DNA of 38,213 nt from Bacillota bacterium (GTDB lineage: Bacteria > Bacillota > Clostridia > Peptostreptococcales > Anaerovoracaceae). Positions 24,755-33,748 of this stretch are shown here, in pieces; within the stretch, counting starts at the first letter, position 1, and each line of letters opens with the position of its first letter. A program made the translations under genes and the position numbers. The DNA lies in assembly GCA_017443515.1 (NCBI GenBank), contig JAFRXM010000050.1:1-38213 (forward strand), in the 5' to 3' direction. Below the pieces are notes generated by a model that worked only from the letters and a program-made list of their open reading frames with translations, searched no databases and was not told where the DNA came from.

Positions 24755-25585
24755 ATGAAGAAACTCTACTTCGAATGCAGCGCCGGGGTCTCCGGCGACA
24801 TGACGGTGGCAGCCCTTCTGGACCTTGGGGCTGATGAAGAAAAACTCCTGGAAGCGCTTAAGAGCCTTCCCCTGGACGGCTACAGCATCTGCATAAGCAG
24901 GGTGAAGAAGTCAGGCCTGGATGCCTGCGATTTTAACGTCATCCTGGACGAGGTCCACGAGAATCACGACCACGACATGCAGTACCTGCATGGCAGCGGA
25001 GAAGAGCATGCCAGTAGCCATCACCATGAGCACCACGACCATGGCGGGCACCACGAACATCACCACCGCGGGCCGCAGGAGGTCTATGAGATCATAGATA
25101 AAAGCTCCATAGGCAATGGCGCCAAGACTATCGCAAAGCGCGTGTTTGAAGTCATTGCAGGCGCTGAAGCGAAAGCTCACGGCGTTCCTTTGTCCGAGGT
25201 GCACTTCCACGAGGTGGGCGCAGTGGATTCCATAGTAGACGTCGTCGCCGCGGCGGTCTGCCTGGACGATCTTGGCATTTCAGACGTCATAGCCTCACCC
25301 CTTGCGGAGGGTTACGGCACAGTAAGGTGCCAGCACGGGATCATTCCTGTACCGGTCCCGGCGGTCGCAAATATCGCCGCGGAGCACGGGCTCATCCTGC
25401 GCAGTATAAATGTCGAAGGAGAGCTGGTCACTCCTACGGGGGCTGCTATAATGGCCGCTGCAGCAAAGCAGGAGCCTCTTCCTGAAAACTACAGGATACT
25501 CAGGGTCGGTCTGGGCGCAGGAAAGCGCGACTACCCCACGTCTGGCGTAGTCAGGGCGATGATAATAGAACCGGCGGATCTTTGA
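24755..25585 (+). CDS. larC: LarC1-like nickel-pincer cofactor biosynthesis protein, lacking LarC2
   Basis: This 276-residue protein matches the N-terminal (LarC1) part of LarC, the enzyme that inserts nickel into the pincer cofactor of lactate racemase-type enzymes. It has YFECSAGVSGDMTVAALLDLG at the start, the conserved SEVHFHEVGAVDSIVDVV, and PTGAAIM. A His-rich insertion at about residues 70-110 (HHHEHHDHGGHHEHHHRG) fits nickel storage. It ends shortly after LGAGKRDYPTSGVVRAMI, where full LarC continues for about 140 more residues. No LarC2 reading frame follows in any frame before the MATE gene, so a programmed frameshift as in Lactobacillus does not rescue it here. ATG 24755 is preferred over an upstream in-frame ATG at 24698, which lies inside the ECF gene. 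Confidence 0.83.
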   Translation: MKKLYFECSAGVSGDMTVAALLDLGADEEKLLEALKSLPLDGYSICISRVKKSGLDACDFNVILDEVHENHDHDMQYLHGSGEEHASSHHHEHHDHGGHHEHHHRGPQEVYEIIDKSSIGNGAKTIAKRVFEVIAGAEAKAHGVPLSEVHFHEVGAVDSIVDVVAAAVCLDDLGISDVIASPLAEGYGTVRCQHGIIPVPVPAVANIAAEHGLILRSINVEGELVTPTGAAIMAAAAKQEPLPENYRILRVGLGAGKRDYPTSGVVRAMIIEPADL

Positions 25586-25651
25586 TATAACATTAACGAT
25601 AAGAACGCTTTTATAAACTACTAAAACCTCTCTTTTCGTGGTAAAATATAT

Positions 25652-25657
25652 TGTTAC
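25652..25657 (+). promoter_or_regulatory. Possible -10 upstream of first MATE gene
   Basis: TAAAAT, preceded by TGG, lies 22 bases before the start codon. No convincing -35 is seen, so the MATE genes may be partly read from the arginine operon. Confidence 0.3.
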
Positions 25658-25679
25658 ACGGAATGGGAGTTTTTTTATT

Positions 25680-27086
25680 ATGGCACACGAACTCAGCGAA
25701 GAAAAAAGAGAATTGTTCGAGACCATGCCGATACCGAAGGCAGTGGCTACTCTTGCCATACCTACGATAATCAGCATGCTCGTAAACCTGCTCTACAACA
25801 TGGTGGACGCGTTCTTTATAGGGCGCACAGGCAATTCGTATATGATAGCCTCCACCACGCTGGCGCTGACTCTCATGCTGCTGCACCTGGCGTTTGCCGC
25901 GCTCTTCGGGATAGGCGGAGGAAGCCTTATAGCAAGGCTCATGGGTAGCAGACAGCTGGAAAAGGCTAAAAATGTCGCGGCCTTCAGTTTTTACGGCGCC
26001 GCTGCGGGAGCGGTCCTTTATTCGGTGCTCATATGGATCTTTATGGATCCGATACTGGATTTCCTGGGCGCTTCGGAAAACACCCTTCACTACGCTGAAC
26101 AATATGTTTTATATGTCATAGTTCTCGGCAGCCTTCCGGCGGTGCTCTCTCTTACCATGGGCCACCTGCTGCGCAACGTGGGCTATTCGAAACAGGCGAG
26201 CATGGGCCTTTCCGGAGGCGGCATCCTGAACATGTTACTGGACCCGCTGTTCATGTTTGTGATACTTCCGCCGGGGCAGGAGGTTAAAGGGGCGGCCATA
26301 GCCACGCTGATCTCAAATGTATGCTCCTGTGTTTTCCTTCTCACCGTAACGTATAAAGCATCAAAGAATTCTCCGCTGTCGCTTTCGGTAAGGGATGTGT
26401 TCGGAATAGACAGGGCAAGCATAAGCAAGATCTTTGCCGTGGGCGTGCCCGCGGCCATCCTGACGGCGCTGTTCGATCTGGCAAACGTCTTCCTCCACAG
26501 GCTTTCTGCCGCGCACGACGATTTTACACTGGCGGCCATAGGCATAGTCATGAAGATAGAGCGCATACCCAACGCAGTCAACGGCGGCCTTACCCAGGGC
26601 ATGCTGCCCATCGTGGCGTACAATTTCTCTTCGGGCGACCACGACCGCATGAATAAAGTCATAAAATACGTAAGGATACTGGGCCTGTGCGTCTCAGCTG
26701 TGGCGATAGTAGCGCTCCTGATCCTTGCAGAGCCTATAACCAGGGTCTTTATAAGCACTTCATCGTCAGCGGCGGCTCAGGCAGCCCTTACGGTTGGCAT
26801 AGCCGCAAGGCTTCTGCGTATAAGATGTCTTGCCGCTCCGTTCCAGTTCCTGAACTTCAGCTCATCTGTGTGCATGCAGGGCATGGGCAACGGCTGGGGC
26901 ACCATGCTTCATGCCGTAGCGCGCGAGCTGGTATTCTACATACCGTTCATGTTCCTGTTCAATTCTATGATGGGCAGTGACGGGCTTGGCGTAGCCCTGC
27001 CCGCCAGCGAGATCTGCAGCGCCGCTTTCGCGCTCTACCTTGTGCACAGGACTATAAAGAAGGCCGCGGGGCTCAGAAAGAAATAA
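25680..27086 (+). CDS. MATE-family efflux transporter, copy 1
   Basis: A 468-residue, twelve-span MATE exporter, which uses an ion gradient to expel cationic or other small molecules. MPIPKAVATLAIPTIISMLVNLLYNMVDAFFIGRTG at the N-terminus and the internal repeat with GLSGGGILNMLLDPLFMF are typical. I used ATG 25680; an in-frame ATG at 25638 would add 14 residues and overlaps the possible -10. It is followed by a second MATE gene of the same length after one base. Substrate is unknown. Confidence 0.9.
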   Translation: MAHELSEEKRELFETMPIPKAVATLAIPTIISMLVNLLYNMVDAFFIGRTGNSYMIASTTLALTLMLLHLAFAALFGIGGGSLIARLMGSRQLEKAKNVAAFSFYGAAAGAVLYSVLIWIFMDPILDFLGASENTLHYAEQYVLYVIVLGSLPAVLSLTMGHLLRNVGYSKQASMGLSGGGILNMLLDPLFMFVILPPGQEVKGAAIATLISNVCSCVFLLTVTYKASKNSPLSLSVRDVFGIDRASISKIFAVGVPAAILTALFDLANVFLHRLSAAHDDFTLAAIGIVMKIERIPNAVNGGLTQGMLPIVAYNFSSGDHDRMNKVIKYVRILGLCVSAVAIVALLILAEPITRVFISTSSSAAAQAALTVGIAARLLRIRCLAAPFQFLNFSSSVCMQGMGNGWGTMLHAVARELVFYIPFMFLFNSMMGSDGLGVALPASEICSAAFALYLVHRTIKKAAGLRKK

Positions 27087-27087
27087 G

Positions 27088-28494
27088 ATGGCAAAAGAAA
27101 CTTACGATAAAAAAGAATTATTCGAGAGCATGCCTATCCCAAAGGCGCTTGCCACTCTTGCGATACCCACCATCATAAGCCAGATGATAAACGTCATCTA
27201 CAACATGGTGGACACGTTCTTCATAGGGCGCACAGGCAATTCCTACATGCTGGCGGCAACGACCCTCACCATGACCATGACTTTCCTGTGCGTGGCGTTC
27301 TCCAACCTGTTCGGCCTTGGCGGAGGAAGCCTCGTGGCAAGGCTTTTAGGCGCACAGAGGCCCGATGAGGCAAAGTCCGTAAGCGCGTTCAGCATCTACG
27401 GAGCCATCGCTATATCGATAGTCTATTCGGCTCTTATAGCCATATTCATGGATCCTGTCCTGGTATTCCTCGGCGCTTCTCCGGATACGATCGGTTTCAC
27501 AAGGCAGTACACGGTGTACGTCGTGGTAATAGGCACGGTCTTCACCACGCTGTCCATCACCATGGCGCACCTTCTTCGGAACACGGGCAACGCCAGCAAG
27601 GCGAGTATAGGCCTTTCAGGCGGCGGCATACTAAACATGTTCCTGGATCCGCTGTTCATGTTCGTGATCCTTCCCAAAGGGCAGGAGGTGGTAGGCGCTG
27701 CCATCGCTACGCTGCTTTCCAATATCTGCTCGTTCATCTACCTGTTCATACAGGTGGTTAAGGCTTCCCGCACAGCCCCGCTCAGCTTCAGGCTGTCGGA
27801 TGCGCGGAAAGTCAAAAAAGACAATGTAAAAAAGCTGTTCGCGGTAGGCGTTCCGTCGGCGCTGCTTTCGGCGTTCTTTGACGTGGCCAACATCTGCGCC
27901 AACCAGCTTGCAGCTGCCCACAGCGACGTTACTCTGGCAGCGCTTGGAATAGTCATGAAGATAGAGCGCATACCCAACGGCGTAAACGTTGGCATTGGCC
28001 AGGGCATGCTTCCTATAGTAGCGTACAACTACGCTTCCGGCAACCACAAGAGGATGCGCGAGGCCATAAAGGTGACCCGCATCATAGGTCTTATCACCTG
28101 CGCCATATGCATATGCCTGCTGGAGATCTTCGCAAAGCCGATCACGAACTTCTTCCTCAGCACCAGGGGAGGGGATCCCTCGCTTGCCATAGCAACGGTA
28201 ACTGTTGCGTCGGTGTTCCTGCGCATGCGCTGCACAGCTTCGCCTTTCATGTTCCTAAGCTACAGCAATTCCTACATAATGCAGGCCACAGGCCACGGCG
28301 GAGCAACGCTTCTGCACGCCTTTGCGAGGGAAGTCATATTCTACATCCCGTGCCTGTTCCTCCTCGACAGGGTGATGGGCCAGAACGGGCTTGCCGCGGC
28401 TCTTCCCGTGGGAGAGTGCTTCGGCGCCATAGTCGGCCTGGTCCTGGTGCACTACATACTCAAAAAAGCGGAACAGAAAAAAAGCGGAATATAA
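27088..28494 (+). CDS. MATE-family efflux transporter, copy 2 (tandem paralogue)
   Basis: This 468-residue MATE exporter is clearly a paralogue of the preceding one: both start with ELFE(S/T)MPIPKA(L/V)ATLAIPTIIS and share GLSGGGILNMFLDPLFMFVILP and IVMKIERIPN motifs at the same positions. Identical lengths and the one-base gap point to a tandem duplication that has since diverged over much of the sequence. The start follows AAAGAAATAAG, a weak ribosome site, suggesting translational coupling. A bidirectional terminator follows. Whether the two have different substrates cannot be told. Confidence 0.9.
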   Translation: MAKETYDKKELFESMPIPKALATLAIPTIISQMINVIYNMVDTFFIGRTGNSYMLAATTLTMTMTFLCVAFSNLFGLGGGSLVARLLGAQRPDEAKSVSAFSIYGAIAISIVYSALIAIFMDPVLVFLGASPDTIGFTRQYTVYVVVIGTVFTTLSITMAHLLRNTGNASKASIGLSGGGILNMFLDPLFMFVILPKGQEVVGAAIATLLSNICSFIYLFIQVVKASRTAPLSFRLSDARKVKKDNVKKLFAVGVPSALLSAFFDVANICANQLAAAHSDVTLAALGIVMKIERIPNGVNVGIGQGMLPIVAYNYASGNHKRMREAIKVTRIIGLITCAICICLLEIFAKPITNFFLSTRGGDPSLAIATVTVASVFLRMRCTASPFMFLSYSNSYIMQATGHGGATLLHAFAREVIFYIPCLFLLDRVMGQNGLAAALPVGECFGAIVGLVLVHYILKKAEQKKSGI

Positions 28495-28513
28495 CAGAAT
28501 ACAGTAAAGTAAA

Positions 28514-28539
28514 AACCCGGGAGACACTCCGGGTTTTTT
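28514..28539. terminator. Bidirectional terminator between MATE pair and rpsT
   Basis: AACCCGGGAG and CTCCGGGTT form a stem with one bulged G and a three-base loop, then TTTTTT on the plus strand. On the minus strand it is followed by TTTTTACTTT, so it also serves rpsT. Confidence 0.85.
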
Positions 28540-28577
28540 ATGCATTTAACTTATGCACTTGTGGGGACGGGTGAGAT

Positions 28578-28850
28578 TTACTCTTCTGCCTTTGCCTTGT
28601 TGTAGGCCAGAGTCATTCTGGAGACCTTGCGTGAAGCGGCGTTCTTGTGAATAGTATTCTTTGCAGCTGCCTGCATAAGCTTCTTTTCGGCAAGAGCGAG
28701 CTTTTCCTTTGCGGTATCGAAGTCCTTTGCTGCAAGAGCCTTGTAGAAGTTCTTGATGATAGCCTTAAGACTGTTCTTTACGCGCCTGTTGATTGCGGTC
28801 TTCTTGTTGATGACACTGATTCTTTTCTTTGCAGATTTGATATTCGCCAT
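28578..28850 (-). CDS. rpsT: 30S ribosomal protein S20
   Basis: A 90-residue basic protein that binds 16S rRNA in the small subunit. [11 protein letters not shown] at the N-terminus, [14 protein letters not shown] and the C-terminal [20 protein letters not shown] are standard S20. ATG 28850 is chosen because it begins at [11 protein letters not shown] and follows GGGGTGAATTATTA; an in-frame ATG at 28874 would add eight unlikely residues. It is divergent from lepA, as in other Firmicutes where rpsT lies near lepA and hemW. Confidence 0.97.
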   Translation of the reverse strand: MANIKSAKKRISVINKKTAINRRVKNSLKAIIKNFYKALAAKDFDTAKEKLALAEKKLMQAAAKNTIHKNAASRKVSRMTLAYNKAKAEE

Positions 28851-28888
28851 TAATAATTCACCCCACTTTCGCAAAATATCACTTGATG

Positions 28889-28917
28889 AGTATACTACGG
28901 CAGTTGATAAAGTTCAA
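28889..28917 (-). promoter_or_regulatory. Promoter of rpsT
   Basis: On the minus strand TTGAAC (28917-28912) and TATACT (28894-28889) are 17 bases apart. Its -35 lies inside the lepA promoter spacer. Confidence 0.75.
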
Positions 28918-28932
28918 GTTTTTTTTTATAAT
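28904..28932 (+). promoter_or_regulatory. Promoter of lepA
   Basis: TTGATA (28904-28909) and TATAAT (28927-28932) are 17 bases apart; the start codon is 36 bases beyond. It interleaves with the divergent rpsT promoter. Confidence 0.75.
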
Positions 28933-28968
28933 AGTACGGACGATATTTTGCAGATCACAGAGGATATC

Positions 28969-30783
28969 ATGAACGATTATCAGAGATTCATAAGAAACTT
29001 CAGCATAATAGCGCATATAGACCACGGCAAGAGCACCCTGGCCGACAGGCTCATCGAAAGCACCGGCACGGTGGCTCACAGGGACATGAAAGAGCAGTTC
29101 CTGGACAACATGGACCTTGAGCGCGAGCGCGGCATAACCATAAAGCTTCAGACCACCCGTCTCGTATACAAAGCCAAGGACGGAAACGAATACATACTCA
29201 ACCTTATCGACACCCCGGGCCACGTGGACTTCAACTACGAGGTATCAAGAAGCCTTGCCGCATGCGAGGGCGCCGTGCTTGTCGTGGACGCGACCCAGGG
29301 CGTAGAGGCCCAGACCCTCGCCAACGTCTACCTGGCGCTGGACGAGGACTTGGAGATACTTCCGGTGCTCAACAAGATAGACCTCGCTTCGGCTCACCCG
29401 GAGGAAGTGCGCAAGGAGATAGAGGATGTTATAGGCCTGGACGCTTCTGAAGCGCCGTGCATCTCCGCCAAGGAAGGCATAAACATCGAGGCAGTGCTTG
29501 AGGACATAGTGGCCAACGTTCCGGCTCCGGAAGGGGACTACGACGCGCCTCTTAAGGCCCTTATATTCGATTCATACTACGACAACTACAAGGGCGTGGT
29601 CATATACACCCGCATCTTCGACGGGTCGGTAAAAGCAGGGGACACCATACTGCTGATGAACACCGGCAAGAAGTATGAGGTCACGGAGGTAGGAGTCAAC
29701 GCGCCTTACCAGACTCCGGTAAAGGAGCTGTCCGCCGGCAGCGTAGGCTACATCTGCGCTTCCATAAAGCAGGTCCGTGACGCGCGCGTGGGCGATACCA
29801 TAACCCTGGCAGAAAGCCCCACAAAGGAGCCGCTTAAGGGCTACAAGAAGGTCCAGCCCATGGTATACTGCGGTATATACCCGACCCCGGACGAAAAGTA
29901 CGAGAACGTCAAGGACTGCCTGGAAAAGCTGCAGGTAAACGACGCAGCCTTCGTGTTCGAGCCGGAAACTTCGCAGGCTCTGGGCTATGGCTTCAGGTGC
30001 GGCTTTTTAGGGCTTCTTCACATGGAGATAATAGTCGAACGCCTCGAAAGGGAGTTCGACCTCGAGATAATAACCACCTCTCCGTCCGTCATCTACAAGA
30101 TCGTGGAGCACGACGGCACGGAGCGTTTCATAGAAAACCCCAGCAACCTGCCGGATCCCACGCAGTACGACCACCTGGAAGAGCCCATGGTAAAGGCGAC
30201 GCTCGTGGTTCCCAAGGAATACGTGGGCAGCATCATGGAGCTCTGCCAGAGCAGGCGCGGGGTGATGGAGCACATGGAGTACATAACCCCGGAGAGGGTG
30301 GAGCTCTACTACATGCTGCCGCTCAACGAGGTCATCTACGACTTCTTCGACGCTCTTAAGTCCAAGACACGCGGTTATGGGTCTTTGAACTACGATTTCG
30401 ACCACTATGAGCGCAGCAACCTGGTGAAACTGGACATACTCTTAAACCGCGAGATGGTGGACGCCTTCTCCATGATAGTGCACGAATCCGAGGCCTACAG
30501 CCGCGGCAAGTTCGTGTGCGAAAAGCTGAAGGAAGTAATACCCATGCACCAGTTCGAGGTGCCCATCCAGGCCGCTATAGGCCAGAAGATAATAGCCCGC
30601 GAGACCATACGCGCCTACCGCAAGGACGTTCTTGCCAAGTGCTACGGCGGCGATATCTCGCGCAAGAAGAAGCTCCTGGAAAAGCAGAAGGAAGGCAAGA
30701 AGCGCATGCGCCAGTTCGGAAGCGTGGAAGTGCCACAGGAGGCCTTCACAGCGGTCCTCAAATACGACGACGGAAAGAAGTAG
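28969..30783 (+). CDS. lepA: Elongation factor 4 (LepA), ribosomal back-translocase GTPase
   Basis: A 604-residue translational GTPase that acts on stalled or mistranslocated ribosomes. The G1 motif AHIDHGKST is at 15-23, followed by the switch region [14 protein letters not shown] near 81, and NKIDL near 135. The LepA-specific C-terminal domain contains [12 protein letters not shown] and ends in [16 protein letters not shown]. The ATG at 28969 follows AGAGGATATC; longer in-frame extension back to 28753 would read through the promoter and rpsT. It leads the lepA-Na/Pi-hemW-glpK run. Confidence 0.96.
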   Translation: MNDYQRFIRNFSIIAHIDHGKSTLADRLIESTGTVAHRDMKEQFLDNMDLERERGITIKLQTTRLVYKAKDGNEYILNLIDTPGHVDFNYEVSRSLAACEGAVLVVDATQGVEAQTLANVYLALDEDLEILPVLNKIDLASAHPEEVRKEIEDVIGLDASEAPCISAKEGINIEAVLEDIVANVPAPEGDYDAPLKALIFDSYYDNYKGVVIYTRIFDGSVKAGDTILLMNTGKKYEVTEVGVNAPYQTPVKELSAGSVGYICASIKQVRDARVGDTITLAESPTKEPLKGYKKVQPMVYCGIYPTPDEKYENVKDCLEKLQVNDAAFVFEPETSQALGYGFRCGFLGLLHMEIIVERLEREFDLEIITTSPSVIYKIVEHDGTERFIENPSNLPDPTQYDHLEEPMVKATLVVPKEYVGSIMELCQSRRGVMEHMEYITPERVELYYMLPLNEVIYDFFDALKSKTRGYGSLNYDFDHYERSNLVKLDILLNREMVDAFSMIVHESEAYSRGKFVCEKLKEVIPMHQFEVPIQAAIGQKIIARETIRAYRKDVLAKCYGGDISRKKKLLEKQKEGKKRMRQFGSVEVPQEAFTAVLKYDDGKK

Positions 30784-30786
30784 CAT

Positions 30787-32553
30787 ATGGATATAGAAAA
30801 CATTATAACCCTGCTGGGCGGGGTCGCGATGTTCCTCTTCGGAATGTCCGTGATGGGAGACTCGCTTAAAAAGGTCGCCGGAAGCAAGATGGAGATGATA
30901 CTCTACAAGCTCTCCGGAAACACCCCCAGGGCAATACTTCTGGGAACGGTCGTCACGGCAGTGATCCAGTCTTCTTCCGCGACCTCAGTAATGGTAGTAG
31001 GTTTCGTAAACTCGGGCATGATGAAGGTCCGCCAGGCCATAGGTATCATACTCGGGGCAATACTTGGAACAAGCGTTACCGGCTGGGTCCTCTGCCTCAA
31101 CAGCCTTGGCGGCAGCGGTTCGAGCGTGGCTTCGCTTCTCAGCACGGCGGTGCTTACCGGAATCGTTGCTCTGGCCGGAATAATAATGTGGATGTTCGCG
31201 AAGAAGACGGCACTTAAGAACCTGGGCGGTATAATGCTGGGCTTTGCGGTACTGATGTACGGCATGAGCATGATGTCCGGAGCCATTTCTCCGCTCAGAT
31301 CCGACGAAAACTTCCTGAGGTTCCTTACGAGCTTCTCAAATCCCATACTCGGCATACTTGTAGGTCTTGTTGTGACTGCTGTGCTGCAGAGCGCGAGCGC
31401 GGCGATAGGTATCCTGCAGGCCCTTGCGGCCACCGGAGCCATACAGTTCGACGTGGCGTTCCCGATAATAATGGGTATAGGCATAGGCGCCTCTCTTCCG
31501 GTAGTTTTAAGCGCTCTTGGCGCGGATACCAACGGAAAGAGGACTGCTTTCGTGTACCTGATCATAGACGTGCTTGGAGCCGTTATCTGCGGCATCGTTT
31601 TCTACGGGCTGAACGCTGTTATCGGCTTCAGTTTCATGAACGCCACCATGACCATGGTCACCATAGCTCTTACAAACTCCCTGTTCAGGCTTGTAACGGT
31701 GGTAGTGCTTTCGCCGTTCACAGCGGCCCTTGAAAAGCTGGTGTGCAGGATGTTCCCCGAAGGCGCGGAAGCGGCTGCCGAGAGGGCGGACATGGACAGG
31801 CTGGAGACCCGCTTCCTCAGCCACCCGGCGCTTTCCATAGAGCAGAGCAGGCTGGTAATAGACTCCATGGCGGAGAAGGCCCTGGAGAGCGTTAAAATGG
31901 CGGTCGGCGCCAGGCGGACCCCTGACAGCGCAGTGCTGAAGAAGGTCGTAGACCTGGAGTCCGTGCTGGACAGGTACGAGGATAAGCTGGGCGCGTATCT
32001 TTCCAAGGTGACGACGCACGACCTCAACAGCGAACAGTCCAAGGAAGTAAGCAAGTACCTCAGGGCGCTTTCAGACTTCGAGAGGATCTCCGACCACGCA
32101 AGGAACATAGCAGAAGCCGTGAATGAGATAAGCGAAAAGAAGATCACATTCTCCAGCGCCGCGGAAAAGGAACTGCACACGCTTGAAGAAGCGGTCTGCG
32201 AGATAACGAATATAACCATTAAGTCGTTTATAAACGGAGACGAGCAGGAGGCCCTCAAGGTGGATCCTTTGGAGGAGGTCATAGATTTCCTTTGCGACGA
32301 GCTGAAAAAGCACCACATAGACAGGGTGAGCAGGCAGGAGTGCACGCTGGAGACGGGCTTCGTGTTCAACGATCTTCTGACGGATTACGAGAGAATAGCG
32401 GACCACTGCAACAATGTGGCGGTGGATGTCATCGAGTCCGGCAACAAGGGCGAGGACATGTATTCGCACGAGTACCACAAGAGGGTGGATTACCACAAGG
32501 ATCAGGTATTCGTGAACTACTTCAGAGAGTACCAGAAGAAGTATGCAGTCTGA
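30787..32553 (+). CDS. Na/Pi cotransporter family protein with PhoU-like domain
   Basis: A 588-residue membrane protein related to type II sodium-phosphate cotransporters. The paired QSS signatures are VIQSSSATSVM (Gln61) and VLQSASAAIGIL (Gln201), each within a repeat of membrane helices; membrane segments cover about residues 1-320. The remaining part, about 345-580, is a PhoU-like helical bundle with LSDFERISDHARNIAE and TDYERIADHCNNVAVD. The protein probably imports phosphate or is involved in phosphate sensing. It starts three bases after the lepA stop and overlaps hemW by 11 bases. Confidence 0.9.
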   Translation: MDIENIITLLGGVAMFLFGMSVMGDSLKKVAGSKMEMILYKLSGNTPRAILLGTVVTAVIQSSSATSVMVVGFVNSGMMKVRQAIGIILGAILGTSVTGWVLCLNSLGGSGSSVASLLSTAVLTGIVALAGIIMWMFAKKTALKNLGGIMLGFAVLMYGMSMMSGAISPLRSDENFLRFLTSFSNPILGILVGLVVTAVLQSASAAIGILQALAATGAIQFDVAFPIIMGIGIGASLPVVLSALGADTNGKRTAFVYLIIDVLGAVICGIVFYGLNAVIGFSFMNATMTMVTIALTNSLFRLVTVVVLSPFTAALEKLVCRMFPEGAEAAAERADMDRLETRFLSHPALSIEQSRLVIDSMAEKALESVKMAVGARRTPDSAVLKKVVDLESVLDRYEDKLGAYLSKVTTHDLNSEQSKEVSKYLRALSDFERISDHARNIAEAVNEISEKKITFSSAAEKELHTLEEAVCEITNITIKSFINGDEQEALKVDPLEEVIDFLCDELKKHHIDRVSRQECTLETGFVFNDLLTDYERIADHCNNVAVDVIESGNKGEDMYSHEYHKRVDYHKDQVFVNYFREYQKKYAV

Positions 32554-33748
32554 AAACGATAATAAAAACAGGCCGGAAAAAGCCCTGGGCATCTATGTGC
32601 ATGTGCCTTACTGCATCAGGAAGTGCCGCTACTGCGATTTCGTGAGCTTTGAAAAGGCTCCGGAAGACGCGTATTTCGATAAGCTGGCGGAAGATATAGA
32701 ATTGGCGGGAAATGCGTTTGGTAACGGAACTGAGTATTATGTTGATACATTGTTTTTCGGCGGCGGAACGCCTTCGCTGGCCAGCGCGGCGCAGCTTAAG
32801 AAAGTGCTGGACGCCGTCAGGGAAAACTTTGTTTTAAGAGAACCAGAGATCACCATAGAGGTGAACCCCGAGACTGTAACACCGCAGAAGGCGGCAGAGC
32901 TTAAGGAACTCGGCTTCAACCGGGTCAGCATGGGCGTGCAGAGCCTGGATGACGGCGTGCTGTCGGCCCTCGGAAGGGTCCACAGCGCAGACAGGGCGAG
33001 ACAGGCTTTTCATACTCTTCGGGACACGGGCTTTGAAAATATCAACCTGGATCTTATCTTCGGCACTCCGCGGGATTCTGCAGACGAATCCGCCCCGGTG
33101 CAGCGCCTTGAGGTCTGGCGCCACACTCTGGATGAGGTGCTCGCCATGCGGCCTGAGCACATTTCTTTCTACAGCCTTCAGATAGAAGAAGGCACTCCGC
33201 TGTATAAGGACTTTGCAGCGGAAAAAATCCAGATCCCTTCGTGGGAAGAGAACCGGGAGATGTACCATTCGGCGATAAGGCAGATAAAGGAGCACGGCTA
33301 CCATCACTACGAGGTGAGCAACGCGGCTCTGCCCGGCTTTGAGTGCCGCCACAACCTTAAATACTGGACTATGCAGCCTTACCTGGGATTCGGTATCTCC
33401 GCGCACAGTTTTATGCCCGTGTACGGTGAAAACGGCAGGCTTACGGCTGGCTACCGCGGCGAGGCGGCGTGGAGCTGTACGGGAGAGCCCCAGAGCCTTG
33501 CGGATCTTAAGGGAGATTTCATCTTTACGCAGCTTCGCCTTACGGAAGGCCTGAATGCATCGTTCTACAGGCAGCTGTTTGGCGAAGAGTTTTCGGCGGA
33601 CTTCGGCAAGGCGCTTGAAGAACTTGCCGCAAAGGGTTATATTATAGATACGGAAAGAGGCGTACGCCTCACGGAAAAGGGACTGGACAACATAAATCCG
33701 GTCATGCAGACGCTTCTGGAGGAACTGCAATGGAAAAGAAATACGTAA
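32543..33748 (+). CDS. hemW: HemW-type radical SAM protein
   Basis: A 401-residue radical SAM protein resembling coproporphyrinogen dehydrogenases. The cluster ligands are Cys24, Cys28 and Cys31 in [11 protein letters not shown]; a phenylalanine follows where true HemN has an extra cysteine, so this is the HemW group, proposed heme chaperones. [11 protein letters not shown] near residue 70 and the C-terminal HemN domain are present. Its start lies inside the Na/Pi gene and its end overlaps glpK by 19 bases. A lepA-linked hemW is conserved in Firmicutes. Confidence 0.92.
   Translation: MQSENDNKNRPEKALGIYVHVPYCIRKCRYCDFVSFEKAPEDAYFDKLAEDIELAGNAFGNGTEYYVDTLFFGGGTPSLASAAQLKKVLDAVRENFVLREPEITIEVNPETVTPQKAAELKELGFNRVSMGVQSLDDGVLSALGRVHSADRARQAFHTLRDTGFENINLDLIFGTPRDSADESAPVQRLEVWRHTLDEVLAMRPEHISFYSLQIEEGTPLYKDFAAEKIQIPSWEENREMYHSAIRQIKEHGYHHYEVSNAALPGFECRHNLKYWTMQPYLGFGISAHSFMPVYGENGRLTAGYRGEAAWSCTGEPQSLADLKGDFIFTQLRLTEGLNASFYRQLFGEEFSADFGKALEELAAKGYIIDTERGVRLTEKGLDNINPVMQTLLEELQWKRNT

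Noticed and set aside
24961-25080. Repeat array from the CAC/CAT-rich stretch
   Set aside because: It is the His-rich coding segment of larC, not a CRISPR or tandem DNA repeat; no CRISPR array was seen anywhere in the window.
25586-25679. LarC2 reached by programmed frameshift after larC
   Set aside because: The space is too short and no LarC2-like residues appear in any frame.
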